Source of the DNA: Oscillospiraceae bacterium
GTDB taxonomy: Bacteria > Bacillota > Clostridia > Oscillospirales > Oscillospiraceae
Assembly (NCBI GenBank): GCA_910575815.1
Contig: CAJTFN010000001.1
Coordinates: forward strand, 448,841 to 512,840
Reading direction: 5' to 3'
Length of the DNA stretch: 64,000 nt
The position numbers and the translations under genes were made by a program. Of the stretch, positions 33,892 to 42,946 are shown one piece after another (positions within the stretch are counted from its first letter, which is position 1; every line of letters starts with the position of its first letter). A model generated the notes under the pieces. It saw only the letters and a program-made list of their open reading frames with translations, was not told where the DNA came from and did not search any database.

Positions 33892-34668
33892 TTACTTCCG
33901 GGTGACCAGAAGATAGCGGTGAATGGTGCACTCGATCACGCCGTCCCGCTGGAGGTCCTCTTGTAAGGCCAACAGACGGTCGAAGCACCGTTCCACGGAA
34001 AAGCCGGGAAATTCCCATGGGATGACCCGGGCGAACCAGACGAAGGTCCCTACGTCGTAAAAGCGAATGGGCCGGTAGGCCTCCTCTCCGCGAAGAATCT
34101 GAAAGCCCGCCGCCTCAAGGATCCGGCGCTGTTCCGTCAGATTTAGGTGGGGGAAGGGCTTCTCCGCCTCCGGCAGCACCCGCCGGGCGAGGTCGCGGTC
34201 ATTGTCCTCGCCCACCTGTTCCGTGAGGAAGATGCTGCCCGGCTTCAAAAGCCGGAAGAGCTCCCCGGCGTGGAAGCTCCCGTGGCGGTTGAGGATGATA
34301 TCGAAGGTTTCGCTGGAAAAAGGCATTGCTCCAGGGTCCGCGCAGGGCCGGAAGTCGATTCCCAGAGGCAAAAGGGTCTTCTCGCAAAGGCGCACGTTAG
34401 GGGGATAGCCCTCTGTGGCGGCAGTCCGGCTTGGGGGGTGGCCAAGGGAGCGCAGAAACTTGCCGCCGCCGGTGTCGTAGTCCAGAAGCACGTGCGATTC
34501 ACGGAGGTATTCGCCAACGACAGACCGATATTGCCAGGGGAGATCCCGTTCCTCGTCAAACCGGCCCTGGATATGGGAAAAATCCCATCTGCGAATATGG
34601 GCCTGGGCCTCTTCGGCGGTCCAGAGGGCTTTCAGCTCCGAGGGATTCAAGGCTTTGACTTCTTTCAA
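33892..34668 (-). CDS. class I SAM-dependent methyltransferase
   Basis: A 258-aa protein with motif I as LLDYDTGGGKFLRSLG (usually DxGxGxG), motif II around PFSSETFDIILNRHG and LLKPGSIFLTEQVGE. The target is unknown. No ATG exists in the first 100 codons; TTG 34668 is used, though TTG 34650 has a better purine-rich sequence (GAAAGAAG) 8 nt upstream. Monocistronic with its own promoter. Confidence 0.8.
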   Translation of the reverse strand: MKEVKALNPSELKALWTAEEAQAHIRRWDFSHIQGRFDEERDLPWQYRSVVGEYLRESHVLLDYDTGGGKFLRSLGHPPSRTAATEGYPPNVRLCEKTLLPLGIDFRPCADPGAMPFSSETFDIILNRHGSFHAGELFRLLKPGSIFLTEQVGEDNDRDLARRVLPEAEKPFPHLNLTEQRRILEAAGFQILRGEEAYRPIRFYDVGTFVWFARVIPWEFPGFSVERCFDRLLALQEDLQRDGVIECTIHRYLLVTRK

Positions 34669-34707
34669 AGGGCGGCTTGGGAAACGGATGGACTTTTATT
34701 CTTGAAA

Positions 34708-34736
34708 AGTATACCAGAAATCCGTTTCCTTGTCGA
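34708..34736 (-). promoter_or_regulatory. promoter of the methyltransferase gene
   Basis: Minus strand TCGACA (34736-34731), 17-nt spacer, TATACT (34713-34708), about 45 nt upstream of the TTG start. Confidence 0.7.
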
Positions 34737-34837
34737 GACCGTATTTTCCGGCTTCCGTCGGGAAAAGCGCTGCGGGGCAATCGCTCCGGCGGTTTGCGAA
34801 AATGCACGATGAATATGTAATTCTGCGGTTTCCCGTC

Positions 34838-34865
34838 TTTACAACCGGTAAAAATACGCTAGAAT
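34838..34865 (+). promoter_or_regulatory. promoter of the orphan lipoprotein gene
   Basis: TTTACA (34838-34843), 16-nt spacer, TAGAAT (34860-34865). The spacer sequence closely resembles that in front of pyrH (40270-40291). Confidence 0.6.
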
Positions 34866-34939
34866 AAACATGTAGTATTCAAAAACCTGAATACCCTTCT
34901 TTCGCCCGGACAGATCAATTGGATCGGAGGACCATCGTG

Positions 34940-35650
34940 ATGAAAAAAACCTGGAGGCTGTTGTGGATTGTGTGCATCGTTTGGTTGACCGGGTGTGGGG
35001 CGGAGTACAGCTGTCTGGACCCGATTTCTCCCGATGTGCTTTCGCAGAACGTATACGATGATCTGCGTCATGAGTGGGACGCATGGAATTCGTTCAGTCT
35101 GGAAAAGAAAGCGTTGTCCAGTTATTCGCCGGGCTTCTGTCAGCGGAGCTTTGACGATTGGGCCGAAGGGGAAGCCTTTTTGGGATTTTCCCTCCTGAAT
35201 CCCCTGGAAGAGAGTGCCTGGCTGGAACAGGCAACCTATGTGGCGATGCCGGTTGGCTTCCGTGACGCTCCCCGCGTAAAGGCAAGCTGGTATGGAACGG
35301 AGGACGGCCATGTGGAATGGATCAGCGTTCAGGGCGGTTATCGGAGCGGGGATATCCGCGTCACCATCAATGGGATGGTGTATGGAGACCCGGCGGATGC
35401 AAAGCCGTCCGACAGCGGGTGGAGCGTTGAATTGGAGCGGCAAAATTATCTGGCCGGCCTGGACGATGACCCGCTGCAAATCAGCTCGGACCGCACGGAC
35501 AACTATTATTCCAATACAGTCTATCGCGCGTATGGAGCGATACTGTATTGTGTTCGTGTCACAGGCGATCCGGACGCGCAGTCCCAGGTAGAGCGTACAT
35601 TGGAGCAAGTCCTAAGTGATTTTTCAGACAGCTTTGCCCAGGAACTGTAG
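34940..35650 (+). CDS. lipoprotein of unknown function
   Basis: A 236-aa secreted lipoprotein: signal peptide MKKTWRLLWIVCIVWLTGCG with lipobox LTGC. The body is soluble, rich in Asp and aromatic residues, with no family I recognise. GGAGG lies 9 nt before ATG 34940, which is preferred over 34919. Base composition is visibly lower in G+C than its neighbours, hinting at separate ancestry. It is monocistronic with a strong terminator. Confidence 0.75.
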   Translation: MKKTWRLLWIVCIVWLTGCGAEYSCLDPISPDVLSQNVYDDLRHEWDAWNSFSLEKKALSSYSPGFCQRSFDDWAEGEAFLGFSLLNPLEESAWLEQATYVAMPVGFRDAPRVKASWYGTEDGHVEWISVQGGYRSGDIRVTINGMVYGDPADAKPSDSGWSVELERQNYLAGLDDDPLQISSDRTDNYYSNTVYRAYGAILYCVRVTGDPDAQSQVERTLEQVLSDFSDSFAQEL

Positions 35651-35764
35651 CGGAAATGAGCCGGTCGGCCGTCCATGCGCAGGGACTGCGTGGATGGAAA
35701 ACGAGAGAACCCCCGGATGGGCCTCTCCCGCAACGCTTTTCCGTACGATGCTTTTTTGACAAGC

Positions 35765-35802
35765 AGGGCCGGAGGGACAGACCATCCCTCCGGCCCTTTT
35801 TT
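35765..35802 (+). terminator. Rho-independent terminator
   Basis: Perfect stem GGGCCGGAGGGA/TCCCTCCGGCCC followed by six T residues. Confidence 0.9.
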
Positions 35803-35813
35803 GCTTATGGGGA

Positions 35814-37307
35814 TCAACGCACAGTCTTCAGAAACCGGAGGAACGCCGCCTTCCCCTCCGGCGTCCGCTTATAGACGCCGGCGTGTTCCAGCACCTTGGC
35901 AAACACCAGGCCCGTCTCTCTCTTCACGATCTCCAGGGCGTTTTCCGCCGTGATTTGATCGTTCAGAGCGAAGCTCTCCGCCCAATCTGCGTGCTTGGCG
36001 GTCAGCTCGCTGGCCCGAAGGTCCTGCTTACCGGCGAGACCCTCCGCCACCGCCGCCAGCTCCTCTTTCAGCCGGGCAGGGAGGACCGCCAGCCCCATGA
36101 CTTCGATGAGGCCGATGTTCTCCTTTTTGATATGGTGCAGCTCATCGTGGGGATGATAGAGCCCCAAGGGATACTGGTCCGTGGTCAGATTGTTCCGAAG
36201 AACCAAATCCAGCTCATACTTCTCCCCCCGCCGCCGGGCGATGGGGGTGATGGTGTTGTGAGGTACGCCCTCCGTCTCGGCGAAGATCACCGCCGCCTCG
36301 TCGGTATAGGCCCGCCAATGACCCAGAATCCGGTCCGCCAGATCAATGAGGCGCTCCGGGTCTCCGGAGGAAATCCGAATGACGGACATGGGCCACTTCA
36401 CAATGCCCGCCTCCACGTCCTCAAAGCCGGGGAAGGTGAAGGCGGTCTCCACCGGGGCGGTCTCCATGGCAAAGGTGTACCGTCCGCCCTGGAAGTGGTC
36501 GTGGGCCAGGATGGAGCCCCCTACGATGGGCAGGTCCGCGTTGGAGCCCACGAAGTAGTGGGGGAACTGGCGGACGAAGTCCAAGAGCTTGCCAAAGCAA
36601 GCCCGGTCAATCTTCATGGGGGTGTGCTCCCGGTTGAAGCAGATGCAGTGCTCGTTGTAGTAGACATAGGGGGAGTATTGCAGGAACCAGGGGGAGCCGT
36701 TGATGGTGATGGGCACCACCCGGTGGTTCTGCCGGGCGGGGTGGTTCACCCGGCCGGCATAGCCCTCGTTCTCCGCGCAGAGCTGGCAGCGGGGATAGTC
36801 CGAGGCGGGGAGGTCCCGGGCGGCGGCAATGGCCTTGGGGTCCTTCTCCGGCTTGGAGAGGTTGATGGTGATGTCCAGGTCTCCGTATTCCGTGGCGGCC
36901 TTCCACTGCATGTCCTTGGCGATGCGGTCCCGGCGGATGTAGTTGGTGTCCTGGCTGAGCTGATAGTACCAGTCCGTGGCGGCCTTGGGGTCCCGCTGAT
37001 AGAGGGCCTGGAATTTCTCAATCACCTGGGCGGGACGGGGAGTGAGGCGGCCCATCAGCTCTGTGTCGAAGAGGTCGCGATAAACCACCGAGGATTCCGC
37101 CAGCACGCCCCGCCGGTGGGCGTCGTCCAGCAGCTCCTCCAGTACCGGGGCCAGCTCCACGGCGCCCCAGTCCCGGTTGGGGTCCTGATAGGAATCCAAT
37201 TTCAAAATGTCCAGAATCGTGTTGACGGCCCAGATGTATTCGCTTTCCGCAATCAGCCCAGTTTGCAGGGCGTAGGCGGCCAGCTTGGAAACAGCTTCGT
37301 TGACCAT
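35814..37307 (-). CDS. galT: UDP-glucose-hexose-1-phosphate uridylyltransferase, class II
   Basis: A 497-aa Leloir-pathway enzyme that exchanges UMP between UDP-glucose and galactose-1-phosphate. Length and sequence (NYIRRDRIAKDM, CQLCAENEGYAGR, FNREHTPMKI, ILAHDHFQGG) match the class II form of Firmicutes, not the 350-aa enterobacterial type. ATG 37307 with AAAGGAA is preferred over 37388. It follows galK on the same strand, about 190 nt away. Confidence 0.95.
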   Translation of the reverse strand: MVNEAVSKLAAYALQTGLIAESEYIWAVNTILDILKLDSYQDPNRDWGAVELAPVLEELLDDAHRRGVLAESSVVYRDLFDTELMGRLTPRPAQVIEKFQALYQRDPKAATDWYYQLSQDTNYIRRDRIAKDMQWKAATEYGDLDITINLSKPEKDPKAIAAARDLPASDYPRCQLCAENEGYAGRVNHPARQNHRVVPITINGSPWFLQYSPYVYYNEHCICFNREHTPMKIDRACFGKLLDFVRQFPHYFVGSNADLPIVGGSILAHDHFQGGRYTFAMETAPVETAFTFPGFEDVEAGIVKWPMSVIRISSGDPERLIDLADRILGHWRAYTDEAAVIFAETEGVPHNTITPIARRRGEKYELDLVLRNNLTTDQYPLGLYHPHDELHHIKKENIGLIEVMGLAVLPARLKEELAAVAEGLAGKQDLRASELTAKHADWAESFALNDQITAENALEIVKRETGLVFAKVLEHAGVYKRTPEGKAAFLRFLKTVR

Positions 37308-37494
37308 AGCGTTATTCCTTTCCAAAAAGGCTTGTAATTCATACTTTTGGTGTATCTCCCACTTGCCTGACAGGCAGTTCCCGTTCAACCGGCATCCCCC
37401 GCAGAGCGTACCGGTTTCTCAGTCGCCGTCGCTTCGGCCCGCGTGAACGCCAGACCCGCAGAGCGCGCGAACGTTCTTTTTGCTTCTTTTGCTT
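37308..37494 (-). other. galK-galT spacer with A/T-rich hairpin
   Basis: Just past the galK stop a CTTCTTTT/AAAAGAAG hairpin overlaps the gene end; GC-rich dyads follow. No gene. It may separate galK and galT expression. Confidence 0.35.
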
Positions 37495-38793
37495 TCAAGA
37501 AAAAGAAGGGACCACCACGCAGCCTCCCTGGGGGCGGATGCGGAGAATGTGGCACATGCCGGGGCCCAGCAGCGCCTCCATGCCGGAGCGGAACGCCTCC
37601 AGCTTCTCTTGGGGGACGAAGGCCTGTACCGTCCCGGCGAAGCCGCCACCGTGAACCCGGATGGCTCCGGCGTCCCCCAGCAGCTCCCGGCCCAGGGCCA
37701 GAACCACGGGAATGGCCTGCTGCCGGGGATCGGAGACAGACCAGGTGTTCTGAAGGTGCAGGGAAGAGGAAAGGCCCGAGGCGTTCACCAGATTCAAAAA
37801 GCCCTGGAAATCCCCGCGCTCCAGGGCGTCGGCCTCCTGGACGGCCCGGCGGTCGTCGTCGTAGAAATGCAGGGCCCGGAGAACGGCCCGGTCTCCGCAC
37901 TCCCGCCGGAGCACCGGAAGGGCCTTCCGGAACTCCGCCTCCGGCACGTCCCGCAGAACGGTCTTGCCGAAGTGGGCCGCCACGGTGCGCATCTCCCGGG
38001 TGATGTTGGAGTAGTCCTCCGTCAGGTCGCTGTGGTCGGAGCCGGTGTCCACGATGCAAAGCACGTGGCCGGATTGGGCAAAATCATACCCCACGGGCCG
38101 AACCAAGGGTTCCTCCTGGCTGCCAAAGTCGATGGCCACCGCGCCGCCCACAGAGGAGCCCATCTGGTCCATCAGGCCGCTGAGCTTTCCGAAATAGGTG
38201 TTCTCAGCGAACTGGCCGATTTTGGCCAGCTCCACGGCGTCCAGCCCCCCGTTGCAGAAGAAGTGGTTCAGAATACAGCCAATGAGGATTTCATAGGCGG
38301 CGGAGGAACTGAGGCCGGAACCGGAGAGAACGTTGGACACGGCGCAGGCGTCAAAGCCGGAGAGGGCGTAGCCCCGCTTGGCAATCCCCGCCGCCACGCC
38401 CCGGACCAGGGCGGCGGAGGTGTTGGCCTCCTCGGGCCGGGGGGCCAGGTCGCCCAGGCCCACCTCCACCGTCGGATAGCCCTCGGAGCGAATCCGGATG
38501 ACGTCCAGCCCGTTAGGAGCGGCGCAGGCCAGCATATCCATGTCCACGCTGGCGCAAAGGACGTGGCCCTGCTGGTGGTCGGTGTGGTTGCCACCCAGCT
38601 CCGTGCGGCCGGGGCCGCTGATCAGGGCGGCGGGAGCGCTCTCCCGGGGGGAGTAGGTCTCTTGCAGGGCTTTGGCGACGCAGATGGCCCTGGCCCTGGC
38701 TTGGCCCAGACCCTCCTGTGTGTAGACGGCGGCGAGGGCCGGGTCGCACTGGCCGTTCTCCAGCGCCTGAAGCAGTTGGTAGCAGGAATACAT
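37495..38793 (-). CDS. galK: galactokinase
   Basis: A 432-aa GHMP kinase that phosphorylates galactose at C1. The substrate motif GPGRTELGGNHTDHQQG is typical (near 60). The ATP-binding GHMP motif is LSGSGLSSSAAYE (near 150) and the third motif is VHGGGFAGTVQAFVP near the C-terminus. It heads the galK-galT operon. galE is not in the window. Confidence 0.95.
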   Translation of the reverse strand: MYSCYQLLQALENGQCDPALAAVYTQEGLGQARARAICVAKALQETYSPRESAPAALISGPGRTELGGNHTDHQQGHVLCASVDMDMLACAAPNGLDVIRIRSEGYPTVEVGLGDLAPRPEEANTSAALVRGVAAGIAKRGYALSGFDACAVSNVLSGSGLSSSAAYEILIGCILNHFFCNGGLDAVELAKIGQFAENTYFGKLSGLMDQMGSSVGGAVAIDFGSQEEPLVRPVGYDFAQSGHVLCIVDTGSDHSDLTEDYSNITREMRTVAAHFGKTVLRDVPEAEFRKALPVLRRECGDRAVLRALHFYDDDRRAVQEADALERGDFQGFLNLVNASGLSSSLHLQNTWSVSDPRQQAIPVVLALGRELLGDAGAIRVHGGGFAGTVQAFVPQEKLEAFRSGMEALLGPGMCHILRIRPQGGCVVVPSFS

Positions 38794-38823
38794 AGGTTCT
38801 GCCTCCTTTTTCTAGTCCAGTCC

Positions 38824-38852
38824 AGTATAGAGAATTTCCGGACGGAATACAA
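38824..38852 (-). promoter_or_regulatory. promoter of galK-galT
   Basis: Minus strand TTGTAT (38852-38847), 17-nt spacer, TATACT (38829-38824). It sits inside the 67-nt gap to the M19 dipeptidase gene. Confidence 0.7.
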
Positions 38853-38860
38853 TGGTAATT

Positions 38861-39835
38861 TTATTGCTTTTCCCGGAAAATTCTCAGAAGATTTCCCCGG
38901 GCAATCTGCTCCCGCTCCGCCGGGGACATCCCCAGCCGTCCCAGACATTCCAAAAAGGCTCCGGCCCGGCCACAGTCCTCCAAGCCCGCCGCCGCGTCGT
39001 TGCCGGGGCCCATGAACTCGCAGAAGTCAAAGCCGCAGGCCACATGCTCCACCCCCATGATCTCCGCCATACGGGCGGCATGGAGGGCCAGGGTCTCCGC
39101 CGTCCGTTTGGCCGGGTCCTCGTGGACAAAGCGGTGGTGGGCGTTGAGTCCCACCACCCCGCCGCTGTCCCGGATGGCCCGAAGCTGCTCGTCGGAGAGG
39201 TTCCGGGGGTGAGGGCAAAGGGCGCGGCAGTTGGAATGAGAGGCGATGACAGGCCCTGCCGCCAGACGCATTACGTCCCGGAAGCCGCCGTCGTTCAGGT
39301 GGGACACATCTACCACAATGCCAAGCTCCTCCATCCGGCGAACCATTTGCCGCCCCAAGGGAGTCAAGCCCCGGCCGGGGTCCTGGGTGGCTCCGGAGGC
39401 GAAGCGGTTCTCCTCGTTCCACGTCAGCGTCCCCAGCCGGAGGCCCAGGGCCGCCAGGCGGTCCAGCGCCTCCGGGCCCTCCAGGCCATCCAGGCCCTCG
39501 ATGGCCAAAAAGGCGTAGCGCTTTCCCTCCGCCCGGGCGGACTCCGCCTCCTCCGCCGTTCGGACCACCGCCAGCCAGGGGCACTGGGCAAACTCCGCCT
39601 GGGCGCAGGCCAGCATGACCTCCAGCCGGTGGGCCGGGCTTTCCCCGCCGGGGACGCCGGGCCAGAAGGTCCGGCCCCCGCCCCAGCCGTACCACAGGGC
39701 CAGCACCAATCCCTCCACACCGCCCCGGCGGAGCCGGTCCAGGTGGCGGCGCTCCAGAACCCGGCTCTCTCCCTCCAGGCGGCGGCGGGTCACGTCGTAG
39801 AGAAGATCGGAATGTCCGTCGAATATCGTTGCCAT
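38861..39835 (-). CDS. M19 membrane-dipeptidase family protein
   Basis: A 324-aa binuclear zinc dipeptidase. Zinc ligands are visible as DGHSDLLYD near the N-terminus, the central Glu in AIEGLDGLEG, DVSHLNDGGF and IASHSNCRAL, and the HP.PRN segment. No signal peptide, so it is likely cytoplasmic despite the family name. Substrates of bacterial members include L-amino acid dipeptides, often with D-residues at one end. The ATG follows AAAGGAG. Confidence 0.92.
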   Translation of the reverse strand: MATIFDGHSDLLYDVTRRRLEGESRVLERRHLDRLRRGGVEGLVLALWYGWGGGRTFWPGVPGGESPAHRLEVMLACAQAEFAQCPWLAVVRTAEEAESARAEGKRYAFLAIEGLDGLEGPEALDRLAALGLRLGTLTWNEENRFASGATQDPGRGLTPLGRQMVRRMEELGIVVDVSHLNDGGFRDVMRLAAGPVIASHSNCRALCPHPRNLSDEQLRAIRDSGGVVGLNAHHRFVHEDPAKRTAETLALHAARMAEIMGVEHVACGFDFCEFMGPGNDAAAGLEDCGRAGAFLECLGRLGMSPAEREQIARGNLLRIFREKQ

Positions 39836-39873
39836 GGTCAGTCTCCTTTCGCCCGGCGAATGGCCGGTAGCTT

Positions 39874-39902
39874 ATTTTATTCCGGAGCCGGGGAAAAGGC
39901 AA
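39874..39902 (-). promoter_or_regulatory. promoter of the M19 dipeptidase gene
   Basis: Minus strand TTGCCT (39902-39897), 17-nt spacer, TAAAAT (39879-39874). Confidence 0.6.
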
Positions 39903-39954
39903 GGGAGGAGCTGCATCGTGAGTGCCCTATCGCGCATTTTAAAGGGGGACCATC

Positions 39955-40026
39955 GTGTAGGGGCCGCCCTCGGCGGCCTGTCGGCACAGGAATTGGTCCT
40001 CACAACGAGGGGCCGGCCCCCACAAA
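39955..40026. repeat. GC-rich palindromic intergenic element
   Basis: About 72 nt whose ends (GTAGGGGCCG and CGGCCCCCAC) nearly pair, enclosing a smaller GGCCGCC/GGCGGCC hairpin. It resembles dispersed palindromic elements. The rest of the 500-nt gap (39836-40338) shows other GC-rich dyads and no gene. Confidence 0.45.
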
Positions 40027-40285
40027 TAAAATCCCTGAATAGGACACTCCCGCTGCATCCCGCCGCTTATTTACAGAGGGAACAGGCGACACGGCGGCCC
40101 ATGGAAATCCTGTCTCCCGCGATGGAGCTTCCGCCGGAGGAATCCCCAAAGGGCGTGCCCCTCTTCCGGAGTCCCGCCCAGGCGGGAGGAAGGCCCGTCC
40201 CCCGGGAAAAGGGCATTTTTAGGGTCTGCGGCTCTTTTTTTGGAAAATCTCTTGGAACCCCCTATGCAAAACCGGAAAAATACGT

Positions 40286-40291
40286 TAAAAT
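40286..40291 (+). promoter_or_regulatory. -10 box upstream of pyrH
   Basis: TAAAAT with an AACCGGAAAAATACG spacer closely like the one at 34845-34859. The -35 is poor. About 45 nt before the start. Confidence 0.45.
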
Positions 40292-40338
40292 GAACTTGCT
40301 GTAAAATCCCAGACTTATTTGAAAGGGAGGTCACATGA

Positions 40339-41055
40339 ATGGCAAAACCTGTATACCGGCGAGTGCTGCTGAAAATCAGCGGTGAGGCCCTGGCTGGGGA
40401 AAAGCGGACGGGGCTGGACTTCGCGGTCATCGGTCAGGTCTGCGACGTGGTGAAGCAGTGCCTGGACATGGGCGTTCAGATTGGCCTGGTTGTGGGCGGA
40501 GGCAACTTTTGGCGGGGCGCCAAGGACGGCGGAGGCCGCATGGAGCGCACCCGGGCCGATCACATGGGCATGCTGGCCACGGTGATGAACTGTCTGGCGG
40601 TGGCGGACGTCTGCGAGCAAAAGGGGATTCCCGTCCGGGTTCAGACGGCCATTGAGATGCGCCCCATCGCCGAGCCCTATATCCGCTCCCGGGCCATCCG
40701 GCATCTGGAGAAGGGAAGGGTGGTAATCTTTGGCTGCGGCACCGGCAATCCCTTCTTCTCCACGGACACCGCCGCCGTCCTCCGGGCCGCCGAGATTGGC
40801 GCGGAGGTCATCCTGCTGGCGAAAAACGTGGACGGGGTCTATTCCGCCGACCCGGTGAAGGACCCGAACGCCGTGAAGTACGACGTCATCAGCTACGACG
40901 ACGTGCTGGCGCAGCATCTGATGGTCATGGACACCACCGCCACGTCCCTCTCCATGGACAATCATATACCTGTGCTTCTCTTTGCCCTGAAGGACCCCCA
41001 GAACATCGTCCGCGCCCTCTGCGGCGAAAAGATCGGCACGATTGTTCACGAATAA
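40339..41055 (+). CDS. pyrH: UMP kinase
   Basis: A 238-aa amino-acid-kinase-fold enzyme converting UMP to [58 protein letters not shown] and [15 protein letters not shown] are family hallmarks. GAAAGGGAGG precedes the ATG. It begins the conserved block to polC. The usual upstream rpsB-tsf pair is absent here. Confidence 0.97.
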   Translation: MAKPVYRRVLLKISGEALAGEKRTGLDFAVIGQVCDVVKQCLDMGVQIGLVVGGGNFWRGAKDGGGRMERTRADHMGMLATVMNCLAVADVCEQKGIPVRVQTAIEMRPIAEPYIRSRAIRHLEKGRVVIFGCGTGNPFFSTDTAAVLRAAEIGAEVILLAKNVDGVYSADPVKDPNAVKYDVISYDDVLAQHLMVMDTTATSLSMDNHIPVLLFALKDPQNIVRALCGEKIGTIVHE

Positions 41056-41085
41056 CCTGCTTTCACAGATTCGAACGACCCTGAG

Positions 41086-41102
41086 ATTTCGCGAAGCGAA
41101 AT
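41086..41102 (+). promoter_or_regulatory. small hairpin between pyrH and frr
   Basis: ATTTCGC-GAA-GCGAAAT, perfect 7-bp stem in the 131-nt spacer. No T-run, so probably an RNA-stability or processing element. Confidence 0.3.
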
Positions 41103-41186
41103 TTCGGAGAAGGAAATTCCCCCAAAGCGGGGAGAGCGGGCAGCCGGACTTCGGCGCGCGCTATAATTGAAAGGAGCGTCTCCATT

Positions 41187-41744
41187 ATGCTAAAAGACGA
41201 GTACAAAGTATACGAGGACAAGATGAAAAAGAGCATTGACTCCGTGGCGGCGGACTTCGCCTCCGTCCGGGCGGGCCGGGCCAACGCCGCCGTGCTGGAC
41301 CGGATCATGGTGGACTACTACGGCAGCCCCACCCCCATTCAGCAGATCGCCGCCATCTCCTCTCCGGATGCCCGGACCCTGATGATTTCCCCCTGGGACG
41401 GCTCCGCCCTGAAGCTCATCGAAAAGGCGATTCAGAACTCGGACCTGGGCATCAACCCCCAGAACGACGGCAAGGCCCTGCGCCTGGCGTTTCCGCAGCT
41501 GACAGAGGAGCGCCGCAAGGAGCTGGTGAAGCAGATCCGCAAGTACGCCGAGAGCGGCAAGGTCGCCGTGCGGAACATCCGCCGGGACGCCATGGACAAC
41601 TTCAAGAAGCAGGAGAAGAAGTCTGAGATCACCGAGGACGAGCTCAAGCAGGTGGAGAAGGACTTCCAGAAGCTGACGGACGAGAGCTGCAAGAAGCTGG
41701 ACGAGCTGCTGGCGAAGAAGGAAAAGGAATTGATGGCGGTTTGA
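41187..41744 (+). CDS. frr: ribosome recycling factor
   Basis: A 185-aa protein that, with EF-G, splits post-termination ribosomes. The N-terminal helix has [18 protein letters not shown], then [14 protein letters not shown] and the C-terminal [10 protein letters not shown]; the length is exact for the family. GAAAGGAGC precedes the ATG. The stop overlaps the uppS start (TGATG). Confidence 0.98.
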   Translation: MLKDEYKVYEDKMKKSIDSVAADFASVRAGRANAAVLDRIMVDYYGSPTPIQQIAAISSPDARTLMISPWDGSALKLIEKAIQNSDLGINPQNDGKALRLAFPQLTEERRKELVKQIRKYAESGKVAVRNIRRDAMDNFKKQEKKSEITEDELKQVEKDFQKLTDESCKKLDELLAKKEKELMAV

Positions 41745-42481
41745 TGGCGGAGAATAAGAACGGGACGGGGCGGCTTGCGCCGCCCCGCCATATTGCGATC
41801 ATCATGGACGGCAACGGCCGCTGGGCGAAAAAACGGGGCCTCCCCCGGACGGCGGGCCACAAGGAGGGGGCGGAGACCTTCCGCCGCATTGCCACCTACT
41901 GCAAGGACATCGGCGTGAAATACCTGACGGTTTACGCCTTCTCCACGGAGAACTGGAAGCGCTCCGAGACGGAGGTTGCCGCCATCATGGCCCTTTTGAA
42001 GAAGTATCTGCTGGAGGCGGTGGACACCATGGAGCGGGACCACATCCGGCTCCACTTCTTCGGGGACATGACGCCCATCTCCCCGGAGCTCCGCCGCCTG
42101 GCCCGGGAGACCGACGAGATCACGGAACATCTTTCCAAGGACGATTTCCAGGCCAACGTCTGCCTCAACTACGGCGGGCGGGATGAAATTCTCCGGGCGG
42201 CGAGGCGGTTTGCCGCGGACTGCGCCGCCGGGAGACGGAGCCCGGAGGACCTGAGCGAAGCGGTGTTTTCGGATTATCTGGATTCCGCCGGGATTCCGGA
42301 CCCGGAGCTGATTATCCGCCCCAGCGGGGAGCAGCGAATCAGCAATTTTTTGCTCTGGCAGTGTGCCTATTCGGAGTTTTACTATACGGACACCCTCTGG
42401 CCGGACTTTGACCAGGCGGAGCTGGACCGGGCCATCGCGGCCTATCACCGCCGGGACCGCCGGTTTGGAAATGCGAAATAA
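41744..42481 (+). CDS. uppS: undecaprenyl diphosphate synthase (isoprenyl transferase)
   Basis: A 245-aa cis-prenyltransferase that makes the C55 lipid carrier for wall synthesis. IAIIMDGNGRWAKKRGLPR holds the diphosphate-binding Asp; YAFSTENWKRS and the LIIRPSGEQRISNFLLWQ segment are conserved. ATG 41744 shares a base with the frr stop, indicating translational coupling. Its precursors come from the MEP genes dxr and ispG downstream. Confidence 0.97.
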   Translation: MAENKNGTGRLAPPRHIAIIMDGNGRWAKKRGLPRTAGHKEGAETFRRIATYCKDIGVKYLTVYAFSTENWKRSETEVAAIMALLKKYLLEAVDTMERDHIRLHFFGDMTPISPELRRLARETDEITEHLSKDDFQANVCLNYGGRDEILRAARRFAADCAAGRRSPEDLSEAVFSDYLDSAGIPDPELIIRPSGEQRISNFLLWQCAYSEFYYTDTLWPDFDQAELDRAIAAYHRRDRRFGNAK

Positions 42482-42511
42482 TCTGACACAATAAGGGGTT
42501 TTTGAGATACT

Positions 42512-42922
42512 ATGGGACTGTTTTCAAAATTATTTGGCGGAAAAGACAACGCCGCGCCCGCCGGGGGCGCCGATTCGCTGCGGAGTTATCTCGACGGGAA
42601 TCTCCCCAAGAACTACACCCAGTCCAAAAAATACGCCGTCAGCATCCAGGAGGAGGCGGGGAAGGCCGCCGCGAGCATCACCCTGGACATGCTGGCGGAT
42701 GGATCTGATTACAGCGGCTTTGGCGAGGGAGATTACTGGAATCTTGCGGAAATGGAGTCCGGCTATTTGCTGACAGGCTGCATTGCGGAACCGCCGGTGC
42801 CCACGGATTTCACGCTGGAGATGGTCTTCGGCGGCGGGCAGACCGTCACGGTGACGAAAAAGGCCGGGGAGGACTGCGGCTTGCTGTCCTGCGGGGGAAA
42901 GAGCAAGGAGATTTGTTTCTGA
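42512..42922 (+). CDS. small conserved-looking protein of unknown function
   Basis: A 136-aa soluble protein with no signal peptide. The N-terminus MGLFSKLFGGKDNA resembles generic membrane-peripheral tags. The body (YAVSIQEEAGKAAASI, GDYWNLAEMESGYLL) belongs to no family I recognise. The SD is weak: AAGGGG lies 13 nt upstream. It is inserted between uppS and cdsA, which normally adjoin, and is in the same operon, so a role in envelope lipid metabolism is possible but not shown. Confidence 0.7.
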   Translation: MGLFSKLFGGKDNAAPAGGADSLRSYLDGNLPKNYTQSKKYAVSIQEEAGKAAASITLDMLADGSDYSGFGEGDYWNLAEMESGYLLTGCIAEPPVPTDFTLEMVFGGGQTVTVTKKAGEDCGLLSCGGKSKEICF

Positions 42923-42946
42923 GGTCCTGAGAGGGGAGGAGGCTTT

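Noticed and set aside
41741..41743. TTG 41741 as start of uppS
   Set aside because: ATG 41744 follows directly and overlaps the frr stop, the usual coupled start.
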